Source: Alphaproteobacteria bacterium
GTDB lineage: Bacteria; Pseudomonadota; Alphaproteobacteria; M2410
Assembly (NCBI GenBank): GCA_021774955.1
Contig: JAJFIN010000269.1
Location: 1-12,724 of the forward strand
Reading direction: 5' to 3'
DNA length: 12,724 nucleotides
In this document: positions 1 through 7,126 of the stretch, in pieces
Numbering within the stretch: position 1 is the first letter of the stretch
Layout of the letters: every line of letters begins with the position of its first letter
The notes under the pieces: model-generated
What the model saw: the letters and a program-made list of their open reading frames with translations, nothing else
What the model was told of the DNA's origin: nothing
Databases searched by the model: none
Made by a program: the position numbers and the translations under genes

Positions 1-1305
1 CAATTCTCTCCTCGTGAAATCGTCTCTGAACTCGACCGCTATATCGTCGGTCAATCCGATGCCAAACGCGCCGTGGCTATCGCACTGCGCAATCGTTGGC
101 GGCGCCAACAATTGGACGATGAACTCAAGCAAGAAGTGCTGCCAAAAAACATCTTGATGATCGGGCCGACGGGCGTTGGCAAAACTGAAATCTCTCGTCG
201 TCTGGCCCGGCTTGCCAATGCGCCCTTCGTCAAGATCGAGGCGACCAAATTTACCGAAGTGGGCTACGTCGGGCGCGATGTTGAACAGATTGTCCGCGAT
301 CTTATCGAGATTGCTTTGGGCATGGCGCGCGACACAAGGCGCAAGGAAGTGACCGCAAAAGCCCAGCTTTTAGCCGAAGAACGGGTGCTTGATGCGCTGG
401 TTGGCGAGAATGCCAGTGAGGGAACGCGGGATACTTTCCGTAAAAAACTGCGCGACGGTGAGCTTGATGACAAAGAGCTCGAGTTAGAAGTCGCCGATAC
501 CGGTGCCGGCGCCATGCCGAGCTTCGACATTCCGGGCATGCCCGGCGCGCAAGTGGGCATGCTTAATCTGAATGACATGTTTTCCAAAGCCATGGGTGGG
601 CGCACCAAGAAGCGCCGCATGACGGTGACGGAATCCCATGATGTTCTGTTGGCGGAGGAATCCGACAAGCTTCTTGATGAAGACCAGATTATCCAAGAGG
701 CGATCTATGCGGTTGAAAACGAGGGCATCGTTTTCCTTGATGAGATCGACAAGATTTGCGCGCGCTCAGAACGTACCGGGGGCGATGTCTCGCGCGAAGG
801 CGTGCAGCGCGATCTGCTGCCTTTGATCGAAGGCACGACTGTGCCGACCAAATATGGGCCGATCAAAACCGACCACATTCTGTTTATCGCGTCAGGCGCT
901 TTTCACCTGGCCAAGCCTTCAGATCTGTTGCCGGAATTGCAAGGCCGATTGCCAATTCGTGTGGAACTTCAAGCTCTTAGCCGCGAAGACATTAAGCGCA
1001 TCCTGACCGAACCGGAGGCGAGCTTGATCACTCAATACAAGGCTTTGCTGGCGACCGAAGGGGTCACGCTCGACTTCACCGAGGACGGTGTTGACGCTTT
1101 GGCGGACGTTGCGGTCGAGGTTAATTCAACGGTTGAGAATATCGGCGCGCGGCGGTTGCAGACCGTGATGGAACGCGTGCTCGATGAAATCTCGTTCGCG
1201 GCGACCGATCAGCCCGACACGTCGCTGACCATCGACAAGGCTTATGTGCAGGAGCATATCGGTGACCTATCTCAAAACACGGATCTCAGCCGATTTATTT
1301 TGTAG
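1..1305 (+). CDS. hslU: HslU, ATPase subunit of the HslUV (ClpYQ) protease, 5' end cut off
   Basis: HslU is the AAA+ unfoldase that feeds proteins to the HslV peptidase in the cytoplasm. The frame is open from the first base and reads QFSPREIVSEL, matching the usual start of the family (TPREIVSEL), so only the initiator and a few residues are missing. It encodes 434 residues here against about 440 in the family. Visible motifs, numbered from the first codon: Walker A GPTGVGKT (55-62), pore loop GYVG (88-91), an intermediate domain at about 105-230, Walker B VFLDEID (244-250) and a GRLPIRVEL segment near 315. The C-terminus is SRFIL, the tail that docks into HslV. An hslV gene would be expected just upstream, outside the window. 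The gene ends 12 bases from the convergent GFA gene and I see no hairpin terminator in that gap. Confidence 0.98.
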   Translation, partial: QFSPREIVSELDRYIVGQSDAKRAVAIALRNRWRRQQLDDELKQEVLPKNILMIGPTGVGKTEISRRLARLANAPFVKIEATKFTEVGYVGRDVEQIVRDLIEIALGMARDTRRKEVTAKAQLLAEERVLDALVGENASEGTRDTFRKKLRDGELDDKELELEVADTGAGAMPSFDIPGMPGAQVGMLNLNDMFSKAMGGRTKKRRMTVTESHDVLLAEESDKLLDEDQIIQEAIYAVENEGIVFLDEIDKICARSERTGGDVSREGVQRDLLPLIEGTTVPTKYGPIKTDHILFIASGAFHLAKPSDLLPELQGRLPIRVELQALSREDIKRILTEPEASLITQYKALLATEGVTLDFTEDGVDALADVAVEVNSTVENIGARRLQTVMERVLDEISFAATDQPDTSLTIDKAYVQEHIGDLSQNTDLSRFIL

Positions 1306-1317
1306 TGCGGAGCGCAA

Positions 1318-1698
1318 TCACAATCGACTGCCATAAATTTTTCTGACAGCCAGTGCGTCCAAATCTAGCGGGTCCAGACAACGGACATTGATGGCCCAGC
1401 CGGCGAAGGGTTGGACTCCCTCGCGCAACTCTTGCGCCGTTGCGGCGCTGGGTCTGCGGAAGGGGAGGATGCCGCATTGGGGGCAGAAATAGTCTTTGGC
1501 CGTGCGGCTGCCCCATTGGTAGAGCGTCAGATTTTCGAGCGGTGAGTGGAGCTGCAATTGCGCCTCGTCGACGCGGAAAATAAGGGCTCCACGCTTTTTA
1601 CAGACCGAGCAATCGCAGACGCGGACATGGTCGATGTCGGCGTCGACCTCAAATGTTACGCTGCCGCAATGACAAGATCCGCGATAGGTCCTTATCAT
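1318..1698 (-). CDS. GFA/CENP-V domain zinc-binding protein
   Basis: This 126-residue protein has the cysteine pattern of the GFA (glutathione-dependent formaldehyde-activating enzyme)/CENP-V fold: C9-H-C11, C28-D-C30-SV-C33 and C72-PQ-C75-G. The family binds two zinc ions through these clusters. The family name comes from an enzyme proposed to join formaldehyde and glutathione, but most members have no proven reaction, so I assign only the fold. It spans nearly the whole protein, as is usual for these small proteins. Its ATG lies inside the stop of the phosphatase upstream (ATGA, 4-base overlap), which suggests one transcript and translational coupling. Composition is GC-rich like the housekeeping genes, unlike the phosphatase it is coupled to. 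Confidence 0.88.
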   Translation of the reverse strand: MIRTYRGSCHCGSVTFEVDADIDHVRVCDCSVCKKRGALIFRVDEAQLQLHSPLENLTLYQWGSRTAKDYFCPQCGILPFRRPSAATAQELREGVQPFAGWAINVRCLDPLDLDALAVRKIYGSRL

Positions 1699-2432
1699 GG
1701 CTGATCATACCATCGAGCATCAACGTGGTATCGTCCTGGCTCAATCTTCGATGTTTGTATTGCCATACCTGCTTCCTCGCAGATAACTGCGGCGGCTGCG
1801 ATATCCCATAACCCGCACCCGTTCTCGACATATCCACTCAGTCTTCCGAGTGCTGCAGACGCAAGGGCGAAGACCGCACAACGATATCGCACAACGTCAT
1901 ATCCTTGCTCTCTCAATGCTTGGGCGCGCCTATCTGTTTGGGTCCCACTCTCGTAATCATTCTCACCAACGGCAATCATTTTTACGGCTCGTACCCTGGT
2001 CACCGTCGGGGCTGGCAGCCTGTTTACTCGAAGTCCATGCCCTCGCAGTGCAGACACTATTAGACCGAGTTCCGGCAGCGCAATCGCGCCGAGGACCGAC
2101 ACGCCATTATCAATATAGCCTATTGATATGCCCCAAGACGGAAGACCGAGGAGGAAATTGGATGTTCCATCGATCGGATCGATTGCCCATCCTGTGTCAC
2201 TTGAGTCCAGCTCGCCGCCCATTTCCTCGCCAATAATGTTTGTATCGCCGAACGATCCAAGAATGTCATTTCGAAGTCGTTTTTCGATCTCAATGTCAGC
2301 GTTGGATGCGAATTGACCCGCTGATTTTTCATCCACAATCAACTGTGATCGATCTGAGCTCCATTGAAGCGCTAGATTTGCTGCGCTAGCAATGATCACT
2401 TCTGTTTCAGTCAGCGAAGTCATACTCTCCAT
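1695..2432 (-). CDS. Inositol monophosphatase family sugar/nucleotide phosphatase
   Basis: This 245-residue protein belongs to the Mg2+-dependent, Li+-sensitive phosphatase superfamily (IMPase, CysQ, histidinol-phosphatase types). The metal and phosphate motifs are present in order: NAD at 44-46, GEE at 68-70, D85-P-I-D88-G-T90 and W209-D210 followed by an alanine-rich helix. The substrate cannot be told from these motifs, so I give no gene symbol. Start choice is uncertain: ATG at 2432 has little ribosome-binding signal, while ATG at 2423 (residue 4) has GGAGAG almost touching it. Hand counts over four 60-base blocks give about 46 % GC, below hslU (about 57-63 %), and rare ATA isoleucine codons occur (two in the GISIGY segment). 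This is compatible with a foreign origin. It reads into the GFA gene by 4 bases. Confidence 0.86.
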   Translation of the reverse strand: MESMTSLTETEVIIASAANLALQWSSDRSQLIVDEKSAGQFASNADIEIEKRLRNDILGSFGDTNIIGEEMGGELDSSDTGWAIDPIDGTSNFLLGLPSWGISIGYIDNGVSVLGAIALPELGLIVSALRGHGLRVNRLPAPTVTRVRAVKMIAVGENDYESGTQTDRRAQALREQGYDVVRYRCAVFALASAALGRLSGYVENGCGLWDIAAAAVICEEAGMAIQTSKIEPGRYHVDARWYDQP

Positions 2433-2502
2433 TGGCCAATGGTAATCCCAACACTCGGCCCTTGGAAGACTGATTATTAATGCCGCCTTCTCGCGGGTTT
2501 AT

Positions 2503-3060
2503 TTACACGCTTTTTGCTGCCGGGAACTGTGCAGAGAATGTTTCTAAAGGCAGTCGCAACGCGTTGGTGAGATAGGACACCGTGCGGTAAAAACCGGCGA
2601 GCAACAAAAGCTCTATGAGGGCGGCATCTGAAAAGATGTTTGAAAGATCCGCCCACAAATCATCATCGACATTGGCATCACCGTGGAGCGCATCGCAGAG
2701 TTTGATCAGAAGTTTTTCTTCTTCACTCCAACAGGCATCACCGGCACCCCCATGGACGAGGGAATAGATTTGATCTTTGTCCAGCTCTACGCGTTCAGCA
2801 AATAAGGCGACGTGGACCCCCCATTCATATTCAGATTTGTTTTGGGCGGTGACGCGATCAATGACCATTTCGCGCTGGCGCAACGTGAGATGACCTTTGT
2901 CTAAAAGACCGCCGCTCATGAAACGCGTGATCAAGCGTTCGTCATTGGCAAGCGTTGTAAATAATGTAAGCGGCGCCACACCCGGTGGCATGATGCCATC
3001 GAATAAAGCCTGTATTTTATCGGAATAGGGTGGCTGAGCAGGGTCGATTCTGGCTGACAT
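2503..3060 (-). CDS. Carboxymuconolactone decarboxylase (CMD)/AhpD-fold protein without the CxxC pair
   Basis: This 185-residue, all-helical protein carries the CMD core at about 60-87 (RQREMVIDRV then EYEWGVHVALF) and the later YRTVSYLTNAL segment typical of this group. AhpD-type peroxidase partners have CxxCxxxH here. In this protein the histidine is H83, but the cysteine positions are S76 and E79, so thiol redox chemistry is not expected. Many such CMD proteins sit beside catabolic or detoxification enzymes with unproven reactions. The start is supported by a GAGGAA ribosome-binding site about 7 bases upstream. The gene is divergent from the HxlR regulator across 57 bases that contain an inverted repeat, so control by that regulator is a reasonable inference. 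Confidence 0.85.
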   Translation of the reverse strand: MSARIDPAQPPYSDKIQALFDGIMPPGVAPLTLFTTLANDERLITRFMSGGLLDKGHLTLRQREMVIDRVTAQNKSEYEWGVHVALFAERVELDKDQIYSLVHGGAGDACWSEEEKLLIKLCDALHGDANVDDDLWADLSNIFSDAALIELLLLAGFYRTVSYLTNALRLPLETFSAQFPAAKSV

Positions 3061-3072
3061 CTGGGATTCCTC

Positions 3073-3093
3073 GTGCTATGTTTTTTATAGCAC
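3073..3093. promoter_or_regulatory. Perfect inverted repeat, candidate HxlR operator
   Basis: GTGCTAT and ATAGCAC form perfect 7-base arms separated by GTTTTTT, centred between the divergent CMD and HxlR genes. Small dimeric winged-helix regulators usually bind such sites next to their own gene. A TATAAT hexamer lies at 3109-3114, only four bases before the HxlR ATG, so it would suit a near-leaderless transcript or be fortuitous. The left arm and spacer recur partly as TGCTATGTT at 4127-4135, upstream of bluB. Confidence 0.5.
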
Positions 3094-3117
3094 TCACTTT
3101 GCTACGGATATAATAGC

Positions 3118-3456
3118 ATGTCAACACCTCTCCCCGGTGGCCCGGTCCGCGGGTCCGAAACCGGACGCCCGATCATGGCTTTACTCGACCTATTGGGCCG
3201 CAAAATGAGCCTGCGAATCTTGTGGGAATTGCGCGAGACACGCATCAATTTTCGGGCGCTTCAAAACGCGGCGGAAACCAATCCAAGTGTATTGAATGCG
3301 CGGCTCAAAGAACTCCGAACGGCAGGGCTGGTTGATCATGATGCCTCTGGTTATGGCGTGACCAATCAGGGTAAAGAATTATTGGCGATTGCACTGCCAC
3401 TTGAAGAATGGGCTCATCAGTGGGCGGAGCAATTAGATCCTATTTCCGCTGGATGA
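3118..3456 (+). CDS. HxlR-family winged helix-turn-helix transcriptional regulator
   Basis: This 112-residue protein is a single HxlR/MarR-like winged-helix domain. After a proline- and glycine-rich N-terminus comes GRPIMALLDLLGRKMSLRIL, the family's first helix, then FRALQ...NPSVLNARLKEL (recognition helix, about 42-66) and the wing (GLVDHD...YGVTNQG). The helix EEWAHQWAEQL near the C-terminus would serve dimerisation. Sensor members such as HypR carry a cysteine near the first helix; none is seen here, so the signal may be a ligand rather than thiol oxidation. ATG 3118 keeps the complete first helix; a later in-frame ATG (3175) would cut it. The likely target is the divergent CMD gene, and bluB is possible. 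The 3' end overlaps convergent bluB by 17 bases. Confidence 0.87.
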   Translation: MSTPLPGGPVRGSETGRPIMALLDLLGRKMSLRILWELRETRINFRALQNAAETNPSVLNARLKELRTAGLVDHDASGYGVTNQGKELLAIALPLEEWAHQWAEQLDPISAG

Positions 3457-4090
3457 ACTTATCGGCGTCGAGCTGGTCCTGCCATCCAAAACGCTCAAGC
3501 TCCGGTCGATGGTGCTCTTCTTCGGGATAGCCAATGCAGAAATAACCAACAAAGGTCCAATCGTCTGGCACTTCGAGGGTCTTTTTGACGGCGTCTGGAT
3601 CGAGGATCGAGAGCCAGCCCATGCCGACGCCTTGCGCGCGCAAAACCAGCCAAATGCATTGGATGGCGGCAACCACTGAATAGGCTTTGGTCTCGGGCAT
3701 GGTCTTGGCCCCAAGGCCATATCCAGCCTCATTTTTTGTGTCGGCGAAGGCGGCCAGATGAACCGGCGCTTGGTCGAGGCCGGCCAGTTTCAGCGAGGCA
3801 TAGAGGCCCGCTTGCTCGCCGGAATAATCGTTCAGAGCTTCAGCGTTTGCTGTTTGAAAGTTCTCGCGCACGGCCTTGCGCATGGCTTTATTGTCGACCA
3901 GGACATAGCGCCAGGGCTGGCAATTGCCGACCGAGGGGCCGTTGCAAGCGACCTGCAGGGCATGCTCGATGATCTCATCGGGTACCGGGTCAGTGCGAAA
4001 ACGGCGCACATCGCGGCGCCATTCCAAGAGGTCGTCGAGCTGATCTCGAAAGCTGGCGTCAAATTCGGGTTTCTTCGGCGCGGCTGTCAT
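3440..4090 (-). CDS. bluB: BluB, 5,6-dimethylbenzimidazole synthase (nitroreductase fold)
   Basis: BluB cleaves reduced FMN with O2 to make 5,6-dimethylbenzimidazole, the lower ligand of vitamin B12. The 216-residue protein shows the FMN-binding nitroreductase fold with BluB signatures: EWRRDVRRF (23-31), GPSVGNCQPWR (51-61), YGLGAKTMPET (124-134), YSVVAAIQ (137-144), GMGWLSILDP (156-165), and PELERFGW near the C-terminus. D27 and S161 are spaced like Asp32 and Ser167 of the Sinorhizobium enzyme, which are needed for the reaction. The frame stays open up to 4207, but I choose ATG 4090 because it fits the family N-terminus and has GGGACGAG a few bases upstream. No other cobalamin genes are in the window and I see no clear B12 riboswitch in the leader. 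A related flavin oxidoreductase with another substrate is the alternative. Confidence 0.82.
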   Translation of the reverse strand: MTAAPKKPEFDASFRDQLDDLLEWRRDVRRFRTDPVPDEIIEHALQVACNGPSVGNCQPWRYVLVDNKAMRKAVRENFQTANAEALNDYSGEQAGLYASLKLAGLDQAPVHLAAFADTKNEAGYGLGAKTMPETKAYSVVAAIQCIWLVLRAQGVGMGWLSILDPDAVKKTLEVPDDWTFVGYFCIGYPEEEHHRPELERFGWQDQLDADKFIQRK

Positions 4091-4146
4091 AATCTCGTCC
4101 CGCTTCCTTTGCAGCCTATATATTGATGCTATGTTGTTTTCAGTTT

Positions 4147-4164
4147 GGTTAACAATGGTAAACC
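4147..4164. promoter_or_regulatory. Imperfect 18-base palindrome in the bluB/NTF2 intergenic region
   Basis: GGTTAACAATGGTAAACC matches its own reverse complement at 14 of 18 positions. It lies about 57 bases upstream of the bluB start and 128 bases upstream of the NTF2-like gene, in the only non-coding space shared by these divergent units. It is operator-like in size and symmetry. No regulator can be named. Confidence 0.3.
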
Positions 4165-4291
4165 ACGATTTTAAGCCCAATGTGATCCGGAGCCGTGTCC
4201 CGGCCAAATTTGTCCCTAGTCCATCTTTGGGTGGCTAAGGCAGGTAAAACAACCCAGTATTGCGCGCCATTCGTAGAACCAGCGGCACTAT

Positions 4292-4765
4292 ATGTCTGAT
4301 AGCGCTACCGAGATTTTAAACCTGATCCATCTTTATGCCGAGCGCATGGATCTGGGGGATTTTGACGGCGCGGCGGCGCTTTTTGAGCACGCCCAGATCA
4401 TTGTTGGCGACGATGGCGAAAGCCTCGACAGTGGCGACATTCTTGAGGTTTGGCGCGGCCTTGTTATCCTCTATGACGACGGTACGCCGCGCACCAAACA
4501 TGTGACAACAAATCCGATTTTAGAGGTGGATGAAGAGCGGGGTGTCGCGCAGTGCCGCTCTTACTACACCGTTTTTCAACAGACCGCGACCCTCTCGCTG
4601 CAGGCCATTGTTGCAGGGCGCTATCATGATAGGTTTGAGCGGGTCGATGGCAAATGGCGGTTTAGCGAACGCGATTACCGGATGATGGATCTGATGGGCG
4701 ATGTCAGCCATCACTTGAGAAATTTTGATTTAGAGGCAGGAGCAGGGGATGACAGTGCAAAATAG
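4292..4765 (+). CDS. NTF2/SnoaL-like domain protein
   Basis: This 157-residue protein is a single SnoaL-like cone-shaped (NTF2 superfamily) domain, a fold used by small isomerases, cyclases, dehydratases and subunits of ring dioxygenases. Typical segments are the N-terminal helix IHLYAERMDLGDFDGAAALF (about 12-31), then DDGTPRTKHVTTNPILEVDE, SYYTVFQ and IVAGRYHDRFERVDGKWRFSER near the C-terminus. This subfamily is often found with short-chain dehydrogenases and other catabolic genes, but its reaction is not established. The upstream sequence has no strong Shine-Dalgarno, so the start rests on the match to the family length. It overlaps the dehydrogenase that follows by 17 bases in another frame, so the two are almost certainly co-transcribed. 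Confidence 0.87.
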   Translation: MSDSATEILNLIHLYAERMDLGDFDGAAALFEHAQIIVGDDGESLDSGDILEVWRGLVILYDDGTPRTKHVTTNPILEVDEERGVAQCRSYYTVFQQTATLSLQAIVAGRYHDRFERVDGKWRFSERDYRMMDLMGDVSHHLRNFDLEAGAGDDSAK

Positions 4766-5513
4766 ATTTGAGGGAAAGTCCGTGATCGTTACGGGGGCAG
4801 CTTCCGGTATCGGACGGGCAACCGCTTTGCGTCTGGGGGAAGAAGGGGCGGATGTGGTCCTGCTCGACATCGATGAAGAAGGCCTCAATTCCGCGGCCAA
4901 GATTTTGACCGACATGGACCGCCAAGGCCATACCCGCGTGGTTGATCTTTCTCAAGGGTCCGAAGCCTGTCGGGCGGCGATTGATTTTGGGGTTCAAAAA
5001 CTCGGCAAGCTAGACGTGCTCTGCAACATTGCGGGCATCGCCAAGGCGCGCCATTTTAGTGACGTTACGGATGCGGAATGGGATCGGATGATGGCAATTA
5101 ATCTGTCGGCCGTTTTCTTTGGCAGCCAAGCGGCCTTGCCACATTTGATCGCGACCCAAGGCAATATTGTCAACATGTCGTCAACCGCCGCGCTCGATGG
5201 CCAGATCTACAATGCGGTCTATTGCGCGACAAAAGCGGGCGTTTTGCAGATGACTAAGGCCCTGGCCATTGAACTTGCATCCAAAAAAGTGCGGGTTAAT
5301 GCGGTTTGTCCCGGAACCGTAATGACCCCGCTGGTGGAGAATTTCGAATTGCCGGAAGACCCGGATATGCAGCTCATGAGCCGCATGTTTTCGCTGCTTG
5401 ACCCGGCGCAACCGGAAGAAATTGCCAGCGCCGTTGCCTATCTCGCGTCTGATGAAGCGCGTTTTGTCAGCGGCATCAGTTTTGCTATCGATGGCGCTCA
5501 ATCAGCGGGGTAA
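4749..5513 (+). CDS. Short-chain dehydrogenase/reductase (SDR), probably NAD-dependent
   Basis: This 254-residue classical SDR has the cofactor loop TGAASGIG (15-22), D40 at the end of the second strand (an acidic residue here usually selects NAD over NADP), NIAG (93-96) in place of NNAG, and the catalytic set N118, S145, Y158 and K162 in YCATK. The C-terminal LASDEARFVSGISFAIDG is also typical. It should oxidise or reduce a hydroxyl/keto pair; the substrate cannot be read from the sequence. The start has AGGAG about 7-8 bases upstream, inside the end of the NTF2-like gene. Pairing with the NTF2-like protein suggests two steps on one substrate, such as a dehydrogenase with a dehydratase or isomerase; this is inference. 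It ends 18 bases from the convergent cyclase gene, with no obvious terminator. Confidence 0.9.
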   Translation: MTVQNRFEGKSVIVTGAASGIGRATALRLGEEGADVVLLDIDEEGLNSAAKILTDMDRQGHTRVVDLSQGSEACRAAIDFGVQKLGKLDVLCNIAGIAKARHFSDVTDAEWDRMMAINLSAVFFGSQAALPHLIATQGNIVNMSSTAALDGQIYNAVYCATKAGVLQMTKALAIELASKKVRVNAVCPGTVMTPLVENFELPEDPDMQLMSRMFSLLDPAQPEEIASAVAYLASDEARFVSGISFAIDGAQSAG

Positions 5514-5531
5514 CACGACCAAAAACGGTAC

Positions 5532-6938
5532 TTACTCCGTATACGTCCATATTTTAATGGGGTCATCACGGCCGCGGATTGATTGCTCCTCGCAGGATAT
5601 AAGTCCGGCCAACAAACTTGCCTTACCGCCTTCTGGATCTGCGCTGGTCGCGGAGACGAGCGCATCGCTGACGATCATTTGAACATCGAGCTCACGGGTT
5701 TTGGCTTCAAGCCGACTGGCGACATTGACGGCGTCGCCGATCGCGGCAAATTCCAACCGTCGTTCGGAACCGATGTCGCCGAGTACCACCTCGCCGTAAT
5801 GGATGCCAATGGATAAAGTGATTGGCGCGTCGCCAGCCTCAACCCGCTCCTGGTTCCAAGCCGTGATAGTGGCCAGCATTTCCTTGGCGCAAAGGAGGGC
5901 GTTGTCGGCATCTTCCGGGCCCGGTTCTGGCGTGCCGAAAGTTGCCATAATGCCATCACCCAAAAATTTATCGAGCGTGCCTTGATGATTAAACACGGCT
6001 TGTTCCAGCCGGTGGTGGAACTCGCGTAATGTGGCGACAATTGCTTGGGGCTCATGGCTTTCAGCATAGCCGGTGAAGCCGACGATATCGGCAAACATCA
6101 CGGCTACATTTTGAGAGCGAACCGGCCCCAAGGGCTGGTCCCGGGTCGCCATTTGATCGACGATATTGGGCGGAAAGTGGCGCGCCAGGTTGGCCCGTTC
6201 GCGGGCGACATTTGCTTGTTTGAAAAGCAGCGTATTGGTGCGGCGGCTATTGGCCGCCAAAATGAAAGCGACGATCACGAAGACCAACACTTCCTGCAAC
6301 CGGCCGCCAACACTGATACGGTTAGGATCTAGATATTCAATCAGCACTTCGTGACCGGCCAAGGCATCAGCAATTTGCGTAGATAGTTCCGGTATCTTTT
6401 TGCCAAACAAAACGGCCAAAACCATCGAGCCCATCCACAGGCCAGCAACCCAATTGCCGAAAGCAACCAATGTGCGCCAAGAGTAGGCCATGGTAGCCGT
6501 GGCTAAGAACACATAGAAATAATAGAAATTGTTGAAGTGATATTGCATGGCTGTGGGCCATGGCTCATAGCTGAAAGGGTTGGGCACCACAAAAATGAAG
6601 GTCAAAAGAGCCAGGTCGGCAAAGATTAAATAGAGCTCTTGTCTGGATTGCCCGATCCGTCCGACCTGTAATTGTGCCCAACCAATGATCGCAAATCCAA
6701 CCAGTGCGACTTCGTAGTAAACCATCTCCCAAGCGAAATTGAGCAGGGGCAAAAACAGAGCGATGACGGCCAAAGCGAACCAGCGCGCCTGTACTGCCAA
6801 TTGCAGCCCGTCTTTTTTATGCGTGGTCAGAACTTCGCGGAGATATTTATTGGCGCTTGCCGCGTCTTCTTCCCTAAGGCGGGTTTGTCGAAATTGCGGG
6901 GAGAAAGGAAAGCGCCGTTCCGATTTATCTTCTGCCAT
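5532..6938 (-). CDS. Membrane-bound class III adenylate/guanylate cyclase
   Basis: The protein has 468 residues. After a charged cytoplasmic stretch (1-50) come about six hydrophobic segments (roughly 51-70, 75-92, 103-119, 138-153, 157-178, 216-230), a short linker helix, and a class III cyclase catalytic domain (about 276-468). Catalytic residues are visible: metal aspartates D284 (in FADIVGFT, 282-289) and D328 (in LGDG), base-reading K324, and transition-state N405 and R409 in IGDAVNVASRL. It should convert ATP (or GTP) to the cyclic nucleotide at the inner membrane face, with the membrane part probably sensing an unknown input. The lysine and the RRLEFAAIGD context favour ATP. The frame extends to 7097, but that would translate the terminator hairpin and T-run, so I place the start at ATG 6938, which has AGAGGGG just upstream. 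Confidence 0.93.
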   Translation of the reverse strand: MAEDKSERRFPFSPQFRQTRLREEDAASANKYLREVLTTHKKDGLQLAVQARWFALAVIALFLPLLNFAWEMVYYEVALVGFAIIGWAQLQVGRIGQSRQELYLIFADLALLTFIFVVPNPFSYEPWPTAMQYHFNNFYYFYVFLATATMAYSWRTLVAFGNWVAGLWMGSMVLAVLFGKKIPELSTQIADALAGHEVLIEYLDPNRISVGGRLQEVLVFVIVAFILAANSRRTNTLLFKQANVARERANLARHFPPNIVDQMATRDQPLGPVRSQNVAVMFADIVGFTGYAESHEPQAIVATLREFHHRLEQAVFNHQGTLDKFLGDGIMATFGTPEPGPEDADNALLCAKEMLATITAWNQERVEAGDAPITLSIGIHYGEVVLGDIGSERRLEFAAIGDAVNVASRLEAKTRELDVQMIVSDALVSATSADPEGGKASLLAGLISCEEQSIRGRDDPIKIWTYTE

Positions 6939-7043
6939 AGCCCCTCTTTTCGCATTGCGTGGCACAATGCGTGTCAGATGTATCTGGCAACCCCAATCAT
7001 AGTCGAATATGGGGTCGGCATTCAGATTTTGAATAGGGATTTC

Positions 7044-7073
7044 AAAAAAAGGGCCGCTCCCATGGAACGGCCC
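7044..7073 (-). terminator. Rho-independent terminator-like hairpin on the minus strand
   Basis: Read on the minus strand, GGGCCG pairs with CGGCCC around an 11-base interior that can add three more pairs (TCC/GGA), and the stem is followed by seven T's. This is a textbook intrinsic terminator. It sits 54 bases past the stop of the 26-codon ORF and about 105 bases before the cyclase ATG. It either ends a small transcript or acts as an attenuator in the cyclase leader. Confidence 0.8.
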
Positions 7074-7101
7074 TCCGCGAGATTGGACTTTCTCCAACCT
7101 T

Positions 7102-7117
7102 GTTCAGAAATTTGAAC
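7102..7117. repeat. Short inverted repeat downstream of the small ORF
   Basis: GTTCA and TGAAC form perfect 5-base arms around GAAATT, and the whole 16 bases are nearly symmetrical. It lies between the small ORF stop and the terminator hairpin and may be part of the folded 3' end of that transcript. On its own it is weak evidence. Confidence 0.25.
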
Positions 7118-7126
7118 GCGACAATC

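Noticed and set aside
264..668. Minus-strand 134-codon reading frame opposite hslU
   Set aside because: It is antisense to unmistakable HslU coding sequence and its serine-rich composition is typical of a reverse-complement shadow.
3109..3114. TATAAT as the -10 box of the HxlR gene
   Set aside because: It is only four bases before the ATG and lacks a matching -35 at normal spacing. It would require a near-leaderless message, so I note it only within the operator entry.
4091..4207. N-terminal extension of BluB by 39 codons
   Set aside because: The extra residues do not match the BluB N-terminus and ATG 4090 has a plausible ribosome-binding site.
4091..4291. Cobalamin riboswitch upstream of bluB
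   Set aside because: I could not find a convincing B12 box or the expected set of helices by eye. A covariance-model search would settle it.
6939..7097. N-terminal extension of the cyclase by 53 codons
   Set aside because: The extension would translate the terminator hairpin and its T-run, and ATG 6938 has its own AGAGGGG site.
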